The notes below the pieces were generated by a model, which saw nothing but the letters and a program-made list of their open reading frames with translations, was not told the DNA's origin and did no database searches. Shown piece by piece: positions 53,781 through 61,786 of a DNA stretch of 64,000 bases. The position numbers and the translations under genes are program-made. Position 1 is the first letter of the stretch. The number at the start of each line of letters is the position of its first letter. Origin of the DNA: an uncultured bacterium. GTDB taxonomy: Bacteria > Bacillota > Clostridia > Lachnospirales > Lachnospiraceae. The DNA is taken from contig CAJMRM010000003.1 in assembly GCA_905215775.1 (NCBI GenBank), forward strand, positions 27,455 to 91,454. Reading direction: 5' to 3'.

Positions 53781-55139
53781 ATGATCCACTGGATCCATTC
53801 GATGGTCTGGGGGCCGGGGATGCTGGTTTTATTCCTGGCTGTGGGAATCCTTTATACGATCCGGTTGAAAGGCTTTGTGTTCTGGGGCTTTCCCCGGTGG
53901 TGGAAAAATACGGCCGGGAGCCTGTGGAAAACTCCAGAAAAGGCAGGAACAGATGAGGAAAACAGGAAGGGAGGCGGGATGTCTCCGTTCCAGTCGGCGT
54001 GTACGGCCCTGGCGGCCACCATCGGCACAGGAAACATAGCCGGAGTGGCTACGGCGATCCTGTCCGGCGGGCCGGGAGCCGTATTCTGGATGTGGGTATC
54101 CGCGTTTCTGGGCATGGCCACGGCCTATGGGGAAACGGTGCTGGGGATCCGTTATCGGAGACGGGACCGGAGCGGAGGCTGGATGGCCGGCCCCATGCTC
54201 TATATGGAACGGGGCCTGGGCTGCCGGTGGGCCGGGCTCTTCTATGCGGGACTCTGTGTGGCGGCCTCCTTCGGCATGGGAAGCATGGTCCAGGCCAACG
54301 CCATTTCAGAGACCCTTGAATTTGCGTTTTCCATGCCTCCGGCGCTCATCGGGGCTCTTCTGGTGGCCTTAAGCGGAAGGATCATGGCCGGGGGAGCCGG
54401 GGCCATAGCGGGAGCCGCGGAAAAGATGGTGCCGGTGTCGGCGGGGATCTATGCGGCGGCCTCCGCGGCGGTGCTGTTTTTATTCCGGGAAAATATTCCC
54501 TCTGCCTTTGGAAGGATCCTCCAGGATGCGTTTTCGTTCCGGAGCGCCGCCGGAGGAGCTGCCGGGCTCCTGGCCAGTAAAAGCGTTCAGTACGGGATCG
54601 CCAGGGGCGTTTTTTCCAATGAGGCGGGACTGGGAAGCCTGGCGGTCCTCAACGGGGCAGCAGAAGGCAATCCAGGCGTCCAGGGACAGTGGGCGATCTT
54701 TGAGGTGTTTTTTGATACGATCGTAAGCTGCACCCTGACGGCGGCGGTGATCCTCTGCGCCATGGGGGATGAGCTTTCCAGCTTTTCCGGGAACGGGGCG
54801 GAGCTGACGGGGATCTGCTTTTCCAGAGGCCTGGGGAGCCTGGGCGGATATACGGTGTCCATGTGCGTGTCCCTGTTTGCCTTTGCCACCATCATCGCCT
54901 GGTATTATATGGGGAGACAGGCGGCGTCTTACCTGGGGGAGGCCATAGGAAGAAATCTGGTATGGCTCTACACGGCCGGATATCTGGCCGCCGTGTTCCT
55001 GGGAAGCCTTGGCCCCATGGAGCTGGTCTGGGAGGCCTCGGATGTGCTCAACGGATGCATGGCAGTGCCGAACCTGGCGGCGCTGGTGCTGTTATCCGGG
55101 AAGGTGGGCCCTCCAGGGCGAGCCGGGAAGGAGCTCTGA
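53781..55139 (+). CDS. Sodium:alanine/glycine symporter (AgcS family)
   Basis: A 452-residue polytopic membrane protein of the alanine or glycine:cation symporter family. The family motif is clear in ATIGTGNIAGVATAILSGGP followed by GAVFWMWVSAFLGMATAYGE, and late in the protein in FSNEAGLGSLAVLNGAA. It imports alanine or glycine with sodium. GGAGGATGG precedes the ATG. A terminator follows. It is divergent from the phospholipase-like gene. Confidence 0.9.
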   Translation: MIHWIHSMVWGPGMLVLFLAVGILYTIRLKGFVFWGFPRWWKNTAGSLWKTPEKAGTDEENRKGGGMSPFQSACTALAATIGTGNIAGVATAILSGGPGAVFWMWVSAFLGMATAYGETVLGIRYRRRDRSGGWMAGPMLYMERGLGCRWAGLFYAGLCVAASFGMGSMVQANAISETLEFAFSMPPALIGALLVALSGRIMAGGAGAIAGAAEKMVPVSAGIYAAASAAVLFLFRENIPSAFGRILQDAFSFRSAAGGAAGLLASKSVQYGIARGVFSNEAGLGSLAVLNGAAEGNPGVQGQWAIFEVFFDTIVSCTLTAAVILCAMGDELSSFSGNGAELTGICFSRGLGSLGGYTVSMCVSLFAFATIIAWYYMGRQAASYLGEAIGRNLVWLYTAGYLAAVFLGSLGPMELVWEASDVLNGCMAVPNLAALVLLSGKVGPPGRAGKEL

Positions 55140-55195
55140 CTGCCGCCTGGCGGTATGGAAGGGCTCCGGCGGTCCGGGACAGAAAAAGAGACATG

Positions 55196-55223
55196 AAAAA
55201 AGCACCCCGCCAGGTGCTTTTTT
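55196..55223. terminator. Terminator after the symporter gene
   Basis: AAAAAAGCACC (55196-55206) pairs with GGTGCTTTTTT (55213-55223). The A- and T-flanks make it look bidirectional. The following 55224-55578 is AT-rich with no supported gene. Confidence 0.85.
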
Positions 55224-55578
55224 CAACAAAATGATTATTTGAAAAAGGGAGGAGAGCTGATATTTTCTATCAGCCCGAGTATTATGAAAAAAATCTTATA
55301 AGCAGCATCGCATCGGATGTTTATCTGTTTATGGTTATATGATATCCTGTAAAGATGAAGAAATCATGTGTATTGTGTAAAAGAATTTTGAAAAGAATTT
55401 GAACATTTTATGAACGGGAAGGAGATAAATTCTGTTATTCGGGAAAAGGGATTTAAGGGACAGCAATTGAATTTTTATGCTATCCATGTATAAGATAAGT
55501 AATAGTCCGACCATGCGGAGATCCGGACAGGAAAACGTGCGGAAGGCTAGTATTTTTCAGAGATGGAGGTGCAGGATT

Positions 55579-55887
55579 ATGATGTATCCATATATGACAC
55601 TGGCAGATGGAACAGAGATTGTACATTCTCAGGTAATAGAAGAGGATGGAAAACAGAGGGTGGTGGTGCATTTTGAACGGCCGACAGAGGAGGGAGTTGA
55701 TTCTGCAAGATGTGAACTGCCGGAATACCGCTGGCTTTATCATGAAGGATATTCAGATACGGAGATAAAGAAACCTTCACCCAATGGGACTAAGATCTGG
55801 CTGACGAGGAACGGCGGATGTATTGTGGCAGGTAATGGGAGTAATATACCGAACTTATGGAATTTATTTCAGCCCAGTTCTTTTTGA
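55579..55887 (+). CDS. Small protein of unknown function
   Basis: A 102-residue soluble, mildly acidic protein. ATG 55579 has GGAGG 9 bases upstream; an ATG at 55477 would add a basic 34-residue stretch with no ribosome binding site. The first half reads as a beta-rich segment (MTLADGTEIVHSQVIEEDG, then VVVHFERPTEEG), and the end is Asn/Gly-rich. It stands alone in an AT-richer stretch. I do not recognise the family. Confidence 0.6.
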   Translation: MMYPYMTLADGTEIVHSQVIEEDGKQRVVVHFERPTEEGVDSARCELPEYRWLYHEGYSDTEIKKPSPNGTKIWLTRNGGCIVAGNGSNIPNLWNLFQPSSF

Positions 55888-56081
55888 TCTGTGCTGAGTG
55901 GAAACGCTTCTTTGTCACAGATGAGATCCAATTTTACTGCTGACAGGGATCTGGATAAATTAAAACTTCATTCAAAAAAACGTAAGAGAAAAGTCCCGGG
56001 GATGAAAGGTTTTTCTGGTAAAATAAGGCTGTAAAGAAGAGAAAATGCGGTTCTGCTTTATTAGAAGAGGAGGAAGCGGTT

Positions 56082-56861
56082 ATGAAAAAAAGAGTCGCCT
56101 TGATTGCAGCGGGCTGTATTGCAGCAGGAAGCGTTCTGCTTTCGGGCTGTGCCACAGAGGTAAAGGCCACGGTTCCCAATGTGATCCAGGTACAGAACCT
56201 GGAGGATGAGGGAACGATCTCCATGAGCACGTCGGAGACGGTGAGGGTAGCGCCGGATATGGCCCGGATCGTTTACGGGATCGCCACAGAGGATACAGAC
56301 GCAGAAAAATGCCAGCAGGCCAATGCGGAAAAGCTCAGCGGGCTTCTGGAATATTTAAAGGGCCAGGGCGTGGCAGAAACGTCCATTGCCACCACGGATT
56401 TTTCCCTGAATCCCATGTATGACTGGAGCGGGAATAAGAGAAGGCTGACGGGCTATGAGATGCGGGCCCAGGTGGAGGTATCAGACGTGGCCCTGGACCA
56501 GGTCGGCAGCCTGCTCAGTCAGGGCGTGGCGGCCGGAGCCAATGAGATCCAGTCTATTTCCTACTATTCCAGCACCTATGACGAGGCCTATGCCGACGCG
56601 CTGACCCGGGCGGTGGAGCTGGCAAAGACCCGGGCAGCTGTCCTGGCGGAGGCCAGCGGCCAGGAGCTGGGAAGCGTCATAGGCATCGAGGAATACGGAG
56701 ACCGCCAGGAGGGCCGGTATGTGACCTCCAATATGTCTATGAAGAGCGCACCGGGGGCCGGGGCGGCGGAAGAAGCCGTTATGGATATGGGCGTCATGCC
56801 CGGCGAGATGGAGGTGACTGCCAGCATCCGCATTGAGTTTGACCTGCTCCCGGCACAATAA
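56082..56861 (+). CDS. SIMPL domain (DUF541) lipoprotein
   Basis: A 259-residue lipoprotein with lipobox L-S-G-C (about residue 23) and a SIMPL/DUF541 domain from about residue 45 to the end: a start strand TISMSTSETVRVAPDMARI, the central YEMRAQVEVSDV and the helical DEAYADALTRAVELAKTRA. Members are secreted or surface proteins linked in some bacteria to stress tolerance. A TAAAAT box at 56019-56024 may be its -10. GAGGAGGAAG precedes the start. Confidence 0.85.
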   Translation: MKKRVALIAAGCIAAGSVLLSGCATEVKATVPNVIQVQNLEDEGTISMSTSETVRVAPDMARIVYGIATEDTDAEKCQQANAEKLSGLLEYLKGQGVAETSIATTDFSLNPMYDWSGNKRRLTGYEMRAQVEVSDVALDQVGSLLSQGVAAGANEIQSISYYSSTYDEAYADALTRAVELAKTRAAVLAEASGQELGSVIGIEEYGDRQEGRYVTSNMSMKSAPGAGAAEEAVMDMGVMPGEMEVTASIRIEFDLLPAQ

Positions 56862-56961
56862 AGGTATGGACATCCGGCAGCGTGTCCTGTATAATATCAG
56901 ATAGAAATGGGGGATGTCTTCATGGCATCCCCGGTTTTATTACAGGAAAAGGAGATTGTCA

Positions 56962-57480
56962 ATGAAAAATCCAGTAATTACCATCGAAATGATGAACGGA
57001 GACATCATAAAGGCAGAGCTTTACCCGGAGGTGGCTCCCAATACAGTCAACAACTTTTTAAGCCTGGTCAATAAGGGCTTTTACAATGGCCTGATCTTCC
57101 ACCGGGTGATCAAGGGCTTTATGATCCAGGGCGGCTGTCCCGACGGCAACGGCATGGGCGGCCCGGGCTACTGCATCAAGGGCGAGTTTTCCCATAATGG
57201 CTTCCAGAACGATCTGGCCCATACGCCGGGCGTTTTATCCATGGCCAGAGCCATGAATCCCAACTCTGCCGGTTCCCAGTTCTTCATCATGCATGAGGCG
57301 GCTCCGTACTTAAACGGCGAGTATGCTGCCTTCGGCCAGGTGACAGAGGGAATGGATGTGGTCAATAAGATCGCCGAGGTCCGCACCGATTACAGCGACC
57401 GCCCCATGAAGGAGCAGAAGATCAAGTCCATTACGGCTGAAACCTTCGGAGAAACGTATCCGGAGCCGGAAAAGTGCTGA
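56962..57480 (+). CDS. Peptidyl-prolyl cis-trans isomerase, cyclophilin type
   Basis: A 172-residue cytoplasmic cyclophilin that speeds proline isomerisation in folding proteins. The active-site motifs FHRVIKGFMIQGG and NSAGSQFFI are intact. ATG 56962 is chosen because AAAAGGAGA lies 7-8 bases upstream; ATG 56914 would add 16 residues without a role. Length matches the compact bacterial PpiB class. The GNAT gene follows after 16 bases. Confidence 0.93.
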   Translation: MKNPVITIEMMNGDIIKAELYPEVAPNTVNNFLSLVNKGFYNGLIFHRVIKGFMIQGGCPDGNGMGGPGYCIKGEFSHNGFQNDLAHTPGVLSMARAMNPNSAGSQFFIMHEAAPYLNGEYAAFGQVTEGMDVVNKIAEVRTDYSDRPMKEQKIKSITAETFGETYPEPEKC

Positions 57481-57496
57481 TCCGGGAGAAAAATCT

Positions 57497-58204
57497 GTGA
57501 AAGAGATCCGATATGCAGCAGTGAACGGGAAACAGATCCCGGTTCTGATCTCAGATGATAACGAGGCTCTTCTGGCCGCCGGGGCGGCTGGAGGAGCCAT
57601 TGTTGGATTATGGGACGGCCAGGGAAAGGGAACGGCGGCGCCGTATGCGGTGGAGGCGCTTTCTGATATAACGGAAGAGCTCCTGGAACGGGTCGCAAGA
57701 CGCCATCTGGGGCTTCCCTGGAGGATCTGTGAGACCAGACGCCTTTTGGTGCGGGAAATGATCGGCGACGATTTTGACGAGGTGTGGACCAGCCAGGTGG
57801 GACGCGGGTTTGGCTCTGTGGAGGAGCTGGAGGCGTATACGAAGCACCAGTATGCCTTTTATGAGTTCGGCTTCTGGGCCCTGGTGGAAAAGGAGACCGG
57901 GGAGCTGGCCGGAGTGGCAGGCCTTAGGGTACCGGAGGCAGACGGAGAGGCGGACCGGGAGCTGGTGTGCCTGGAGCTGCTCAACGGCCGGGAGGCCGCC
58001 GGGGACGGAGAGACGGTCCTGGAGCTGGGCTACCATATTTTTTCCCGATACCGCCGCCGGGGCTATGGACTGGAGGCTTGCGCCGGGATCCTGGAATATG
58101 GCCGGGAGGAGCTGGGGGCGGACCGGTTCCTGGTCCGGATCCGGAAGGAAAACGCCCCGTCGCTGGCCCTGGCGGAAAAGCTGGGCTTCCGTGGAAAAAA
58201 ATAA
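57497..58204 (+). CDS. GNAT family acetyltransferase with N-terminal extension
   Basis: A 235-residue protein. Residues about 1-75 form an extra N-terminal domain unlike GNAT. The rest is a RimJ/RimL-like acetyltransferase: RLLVREMIGDDFDEV, ELGYHIFSRYRRRGYGLEAC (with the R-R-x-G-x-G acetyl-CoA loop) and ENAPSLALAEKLGF. It probably acetylates a protein N-terminus, an antibiotic or a small amine. It starts at GTG 57497 with GGGAGA upstream and may be co-transcribed with the cyclophilin gene. Confidence 0.8.
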   Translation: MKEIRYAAVNGKQIPVLISDDNEALLAAGAAGGAIVGLWDGQGKGTAAPYAVEALSDITEELLERVARRHLGLPWRICETRRLLVREMIGDDFDEVWTSQVGRGFGSVEELEAYTKHQYAFYEFGFWALVEKETGELAGVAGLRVPEADGEADRELVCLELLNGREAAGDGETVLELGYHIFSRYRRRGYGLEACAGILEYGREELGADRFLVRIRKENAPSLALAEKLGFRGKK

Positions 58205-58219
58205 ATTTTTGTCGTAAAA

Positions 58220-58236
58220 CCCTTGTCAAACAAGGG
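58220..58236. promoter_or_regulatory. Palindrome over the ispE -35 box
   Basis: CCCTTGT (58220-58226) and ACAAGGG (58230-58236) form a perfect 7-3-7 inverted repeat that covers the TTGTCA -35 box. No T-run follows on the plus strand, so an operator is more likely than a terminator. Confidence 0.4.
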
Positions 58237-58252
58237 CTTCATCCAGTATACT
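58223..58252 (+). promoter_or_regulatory. ispE-gntR promoter
   Basis: TTGTCA (58223-58228) and TATACT (58247-58252) lie 18 bases apart, 37 bases before the ispE start. Confidence 0.65.
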
Positions 58253-58257
58253 GATTA

Positions 58258-58267
58258 TTGTATACAA
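58258..58267. promoter_or_regulatory. Probable GntR/FadR-type operator
   Basis: TTGTATACAA is a perfect 10-base palindrome just downstream of the -10 box. It has the T-x-G-T-N-x-A-C-x-A form typical of GntR regulators of the FCD group, and such a regulator is encoded as the second gene of this operon. Confidence 0.55.
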
Positions 58268-58289
58268 GAAACAGAAAAAATACAAGCGG

Positions 58290-59195
58290 GTGATGGAAAT
58301 GCTGGATCGTTTGGAATTAAAGGCCTACGGAAAGATCAATCTGGGGCTGGACGTGGTGAGAAAACGGGAGGACGGCTATCATGAGGTGCGGATGATCATG
58401 CAGACCGTGCACCTTCATGACCGGATCGTAATGGAGCGGACGGGAGAGCCCGGGATCCGTACAGAAACGAACTTGCCCTATGTGCCGGACGGAGAGGGAA
58501 ATCTGGCCTGGAGGGCCGCAAAGCTTTTAATGGATGAGTTCGGCCTGATAGAGGGCGTGGATATAAAGATCCGGAAATGCATTCCTGTGGCTGCCGGCAT
58601 GGCAGGAGGGAGCACCGACGCAGCGGCGGTCCTGGTGGGCATGAACCGGCTGTTCGGCCTGGGACTGGGGAAAAAGGAGCTTATGCGGCGGGGAGTGAAG
58701 CTGGGAGCAGATATCCCTTACTGCATTCTTAGGGGAACGGCCCTGTCGGAGGGGATCGGAGAGATCCTTACAGAGCTTCCTCCGGCGCCCCAGTGCCATG
58801 TGGTGCTGGCAAAGCCCCAGATCTCGGTGTCCACAAAGGCAGTGTATGAAAAGCTCCGGGTGGATACCCTGGGACCGGAGGCCCATCCGGATATCTCCGG
58901 TATGGCAGAGGCGATCCGGGCAGGCAGCCTGGACGGCGTCACAGCCCGCCTGGGAAATGTACTGGAAACGGTCACGATTCCGGATCACCCGGAGATCGGA
59001 GCCATTAAGCGGATCATGATGGAGCACGGGGCAGAGGGCGCTCTCATGAGCGGCAGCGGCCCCACAGTATTCGGGATCTTTAAAGACAGGGAAAAGGCAG
59101 ATGCAGTCTGCGGGATCCTGAGAGAAACAGACAACGGACGGTTGACCCGACAGGTCTATTTGACCAGATTTTTTAACAAAAAACCAGCCAGATAG
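58290..59195 (+). CDS. ispE: 4-diphosphocytidyl-2-C-methyl-D-erythritol kinase
   Basis: A 301-residue GHMP kinase of the non-mevalonate isoprenoid pathway; it phosphorylates CDP-methylerythritol with ATP. The N-terminal AYGKINLGLDV and the GHMP loop PVAAGMAGGSTDAAAVL are intact, with the C-terminal GALMSGSGPTVFGIF. Starts at GTG 58290, ATG 58293 and ATG 58299 are all possible; none has a strong ribosome binding site. The GntR regulator gene follows after 13 bases. Confidence 0.94.
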   Translation: MMEMLDRLELKAYGKINLGLDVVRKREDGYHEVRMIMQTVHLHDRIVMERTGEPGIRTETNLPYVPDGEGNLAWRAAKLLMDEFGLIEGVDIKIRKCIPVAAGMAGGSTDAAAVLVGMNRLFGLGLGKKELMRRGVKLGADIPYCILRGTALSEGIGEILTELPPAPQCHVVLAKPQISVSTKAVYEKLRVDTLGPEAHPDISGMAEAIRAGSLDGVTARLGNVLETVTIPDHPEIGAIKRIMMEHGAEGALMSGSGPTVFGIFKDREKADAVCGILRETDNGRLTRQVYLTRFFNKKPAR

Positions 59196-59208
59196 AAGGA
59201 GAAGGCCA

Positions 59209-59925
59209 ATGACAAACAATTTTGATGTGAAGATGGATAAGTATCTGCCCCTGCGGGACGTGGTGTTCAAGACGCTGCGCCAGGCCATTTTAAAGGGAGA
59301 GCTGGAGCCGGGAGAGCGGCTGATGGAGATCCAGCTGGCAGAGCGGCTGGGTGTCAGCCGGACGCCGATCCGGGAGGCCATCCGGAAGCTGGAGCTGGAG
59401 GGCCTGGTCCTGATGATCCCGCGGAAGGGGGCCGAGGTGGCCAAGATCTCGGAAAACAACCTGCGGGATGTGCTTGAGGTGCGCCGGACCCTGGAGGAGC
59501 TGGCGGTGGACCTGGCCTGCCAGCGGATGACGGAGGAGGAGCTGGAGGAGCTGAAAAAAACAGAGGAAATGTTTGCCCTGGCCATCCGGGAGGGGGACGC
59601 CATGCGGATCGCCCAGACCGATGAACGGTACCATGAGATCATTTACAGCAGCACGAAAAATGAAAAGCTGGTGCAGATCCTCAACAATCTGCGGGAGCAG
59701 ATGTACCGCTACCGGCTGGAATACATCAAGGACGAGGATAAGCGTCAGATCCTTCTGGTGGAGCACGACCAGATCTTAAAGGCCCTGAGCCTGCGCCATG
59801 TCCATGAGGCGAAGATCGCTATCCGGGAGCACATTGATAATCAGGAGATCACCATTTTAAAGAATTTAAAGGAGCAGGAAAATGACGTTCAAAGAAAGGT
59901 ATCTGGCAGGAGAAATCCGCTTTGA
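59209..59925 (+). CDS. GntR family transcriptional regulator (FCD domain)
   Basis: A 238-residue regulator: an N-terminal winged helix (LRQAILKGELEPGERLMEIQ, then LGVSRTPIREAIRKLELEGLV) and a C-terminal FCD effector domain with the acidic and His metal/ligand residues in a helical bundle (EVRRTLEELAVDLA, DERYHEIIYSS). FCD regulators respond to small carboxylic acids and usually repress. The TTGTATACAA site at the ispE promoter suggests autoregulation. It overlaps the following small gene by 44 bases. Confidence 0.9.
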   Translation: MTNNFDVKMDKYLPLRDVVFKTLRQAILKGELEPGERLMEIQLAERLGVSRTPIREAIRKLELEGLVLMIPRKGAEVAKISENNLRDVLEVRRTLEELAVDLACQRMTEEELEELKKTEEMFALAIREGDAMRIAQTDERYHEIIYSSTKNEKLVQILNNLREQMYRYRLEYIKDEDKRQILLVEHDQILKALSLRHVHEAKIAIREHIDNQEITILKNLKEQENDVQRKVSGRRNPL

Positions 59926-60100
59926 GGAGATCGACGATTATATTGAGATATGGAACAACAGCGACGATGAGCGGACGCTGGCGCAGTTTCTGGGGCTCAG
60001 CGCAGATGAGGAAGACGTCTGGATCGATGACAGCGACGAGGCGTTAAGGGCTATGCTGGACCAGGAGATCTGCCAGTCCCGATCCGGCGGAAAAGGATGA
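59882..60100 (+). CDS. Small acidic protein of unknown function
   Basis: A 72-residue very acidic protein (TFKERYLAGEIRFEEIDDYI, later DEEDVWIDDSDEAL), presumably helical and cytoplasmic. It starts 44 bases inside the end of the GntR gene in another frame, with AAAGGAGCAGGAAA directly upstream, so the ribosome binding site lies in gntR. The aldo/keto reductase gene follows after 18 bases. I do not assign a family. Confidence 0.6.
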   Translation: MTFKERYLAGEIRFEEIDDYIEIWNNSDDERTLAQFLGLSADEEDVWIDDSDEALRAMLDQEICQSRSGGKG

Positions 60101-60118
60101 AGAAAGGAGTATGGAAAC

Positions 60119-61156
60119 ATGACAACAGTAACACTGGGAAGAACAGGGATCACAGTCAGCAAGAACGGATTCGGCGCGCTTCCGATCCAGAGGATCACAA
60201 AGGAAGAGGCTGCAAAGCTCTTAAGGAAGGCCTATGACGGCGGCATCACGCTGTTTGACACGGCCAGGGCTTACTCTGACAGTGAGGAGAAGATCGGATA
60301 CGCCATGAGCGATATCCGGAACCACATCTACATCACCACCAAGACTGCGGCCCAGAATGCAGATGAGTTCTGGAAAGACCTGGAGACCAGCCTGACACTC
60401 CTTAAAACGGACCATGTGGACGTGTACCAGTTCCATAACCCGTCCTTCTGCCCGAAGCCGGGAGATGAAAGCGGCCTTTATGAGGCGGCCTTAAAGGCCA
60501 GGGAGCAGGGAAAGATCCGCTTCATCGGAATTACCAACCACCGTCTGGCTGTTGCCCATGAGGCCATCGACAGCGGCCTTTATGATACCCTCCAGTTCCC
60601 CTTCTGCTATCTCTGCAGCGAAAAGGACGTGGAGCTGGTGGAGGACTGTAAGAAGAACAACATGGGCTTCATCGCCATGAAGGCTCTGTCCGGCGGACTG
60701 ATCACCAACTCGGCAGCCGCCTACGCCTTTGAGGCCCAGTATGACAACGTGCTTCCCATCTGGGGCGTCCAGAGGGGAAATGAGCTGGATGAATTTTTAA
60801 GCTATATGGAGAATCCGCCGGTGATGAACGACGAGATCCGCGCTCTCATCGAGGCGGACAGAAAGCAGCTGTACGGCAGCTTCTGCCGGGGCTGCGGCTA
60901 CTGCATGCCGTGTCCTGTGGGCATCGAGATCAATAACTGCGCCCGGATGTCCCTGTTGCTGCGCCGTTCCCCGTCTGCCGGCCACCTGTCTCCCGAGGGC
61001 CAGGCGAAGATGATGAAGATCAAGGACTGCCTCCACTGCAACCAGTGCATGAGCAAATGTCCCTACGGCCTCAACACGCCGGAGCTTTTACAGAGAAACC
61101 TGAAGGACTATGAGGAGGTCCTGGCCGGAAAGGTCATGACTCCCACCAACTTCTAA
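60119..61156 (+). CDS. Aldo/keto reductase with C-terminal 4Fe-4S domain
   Basis: A 345-residue protein. The aldo/keto reductase barrel (residues about 1-270) shows the expected catalytic residues: Asp-Tyr in LFDTARAYSDSEEKIG, Lys in YITTKTAA and His in VDVYQFHN. After it come two cysteine clusters, CRGCGYCMPC and CLHCNQCMSKC, of the ferredoxin type, as in Clostridial Fe-S aldo/keto reductases that probably take electrons from ferredoxin. AAAGGAG precedes the ATG. It is the last chromosomal gene before the mobile element. Confidence 0.9.
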   Translation: MTTVTLGRTGITVSKNGFGALPIQRITKEEAAKLLRKAYDGGITLFDTARAYSDSEEKIGYAMSDIRNHIYITTKTAAQNADEFWKDLETSLTLLKTDHVDVYQFHNPSFCPKPGDESGLYEAALKAREQGKIRFIGITNHRLAVAHEAIDSGLYDTLQFPFCYLCSEKDVELVEDCKKNNMGFIAMKALSGGLITNSAAAYAFEAQYDNVLPIWGVQRGNELDEFLSYMENPPVMNDEIRALIEADRKQLYGSFCRGCGYCMPCPVGIEINNCARMSLLLRRSPSAGHLSPEGQAKMMKIKDCLHCNQCMSKCPYGLNTPELLQRNLKDYEEVLAGKVMTPTNF

Positions 61157-61164
61157 ACGGACGG

Positions 61165-61204
61165 GGAGCCGGGAAAACCGCTGGGAACAGCTTTTTCCGG
61201 CTCC
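61165..61204 (+). terminator. Hairpin after the aldo/keto reductase
   Basis: GGAGCCGGGAAAA (61165-61177) pairs with TTTTCCGGCTCC (61193-61204) with one bulged G. There is no T-run, so termination is uncertain. Confidence 0.4.
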
Positions 61205-61312
61205 TGGCCATATAGAAAAAGGGCCGCTGTCAGTCAGCTGGTGCCGATTAAGGAAACTAAAAAATAATACGGCAGACGGCTAAACGGGCAAGGGTTTAAG
61301 GCAACATGCACG

Positions 61313-61345
61313 AAAAGGGACATTGTTTTTACGGTGTCCCTTTTT
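61313..61345 (+). terminator. Terminator upstream of the replication initiator
   Basis: AAAAGGGACA (61313-61322) pairs with TGTCCCTTTT (61335-61344), followed by a T. The T-rich CCCTTTTTCG is repeated directly downstream (61338-61361). It may insulate the element from chromosomal transcription. Confidence 0.65.
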
Positions 61346-61390
61346 CGCGCCCTTTTTCGGGCAGCCGTTCCCAGGAAAGGGGGCGAAAAC

Positions 61391-61786
61391 ATGGCCGAGC
61401 CGGGCGCATTGGAATACTTCTATGGCACCGAGGCAGAGCAATATACCTTTTACCGGATTCCCAAGGTGTTGTTCACCGACCCCGGTTTCAAACAGACAAC
61501 TGGCGACGCGAAAATTCTATATGGCTTGATGTTGGACCGCATGGGGCTTTCCATACGCAATGGCTGGCTGGACGAACAAAACCGGGTGTTCATCTACTTC
61601 ACCCTGGAGGAAGCGATGGGCGCGATGGGCTGCGGCCACAACAAAGCGGTAGCCCTCTTTACCGAACTGGACAAGGTGGGTCTGATTGAGCGTAAGAAGC
61701 AGGGCCAGGGCCGCCCCACCAAAATCTATGTCAAAAACTTCATTCGGAGGGAGGAAGTCTGCACTTCCGGAAACGGGAAGTCTTGA
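61391..61786 (+). CDS. Replication initiator protein A, N-terminal part (frameshifted)
   Basis: A 131-residue product holding the RepA N-terminal winged-helix domain: YFYGTEAEQYTFYRIPKVLF, YGLMLDRMGLS and the GHNKAVALFTELDKVGLIER recognition region. ATG 61391 has AAAGGGGGC upstream. The frame ends soon after YVKNFIRREEV. The rest of the family's usual protein continues in the +1 frame (next entry), so the gene looks broken by a one-base shift between about 61745 and 61786. Intact relatives start replication of the excised circular element. Confidence 0.75.
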   Translation: MAEPGALEYFYGTEAEQYTFYRIPKVLFTDPGFKQTTGDAKILYGLMLDRMGLSIRNGWLDEQNRVFIYFTLEEAMGAMGCGHNKAVALFTELDKVGLIERKKQGQGRPTKIYVKNFIRREEVCTSGNGKS

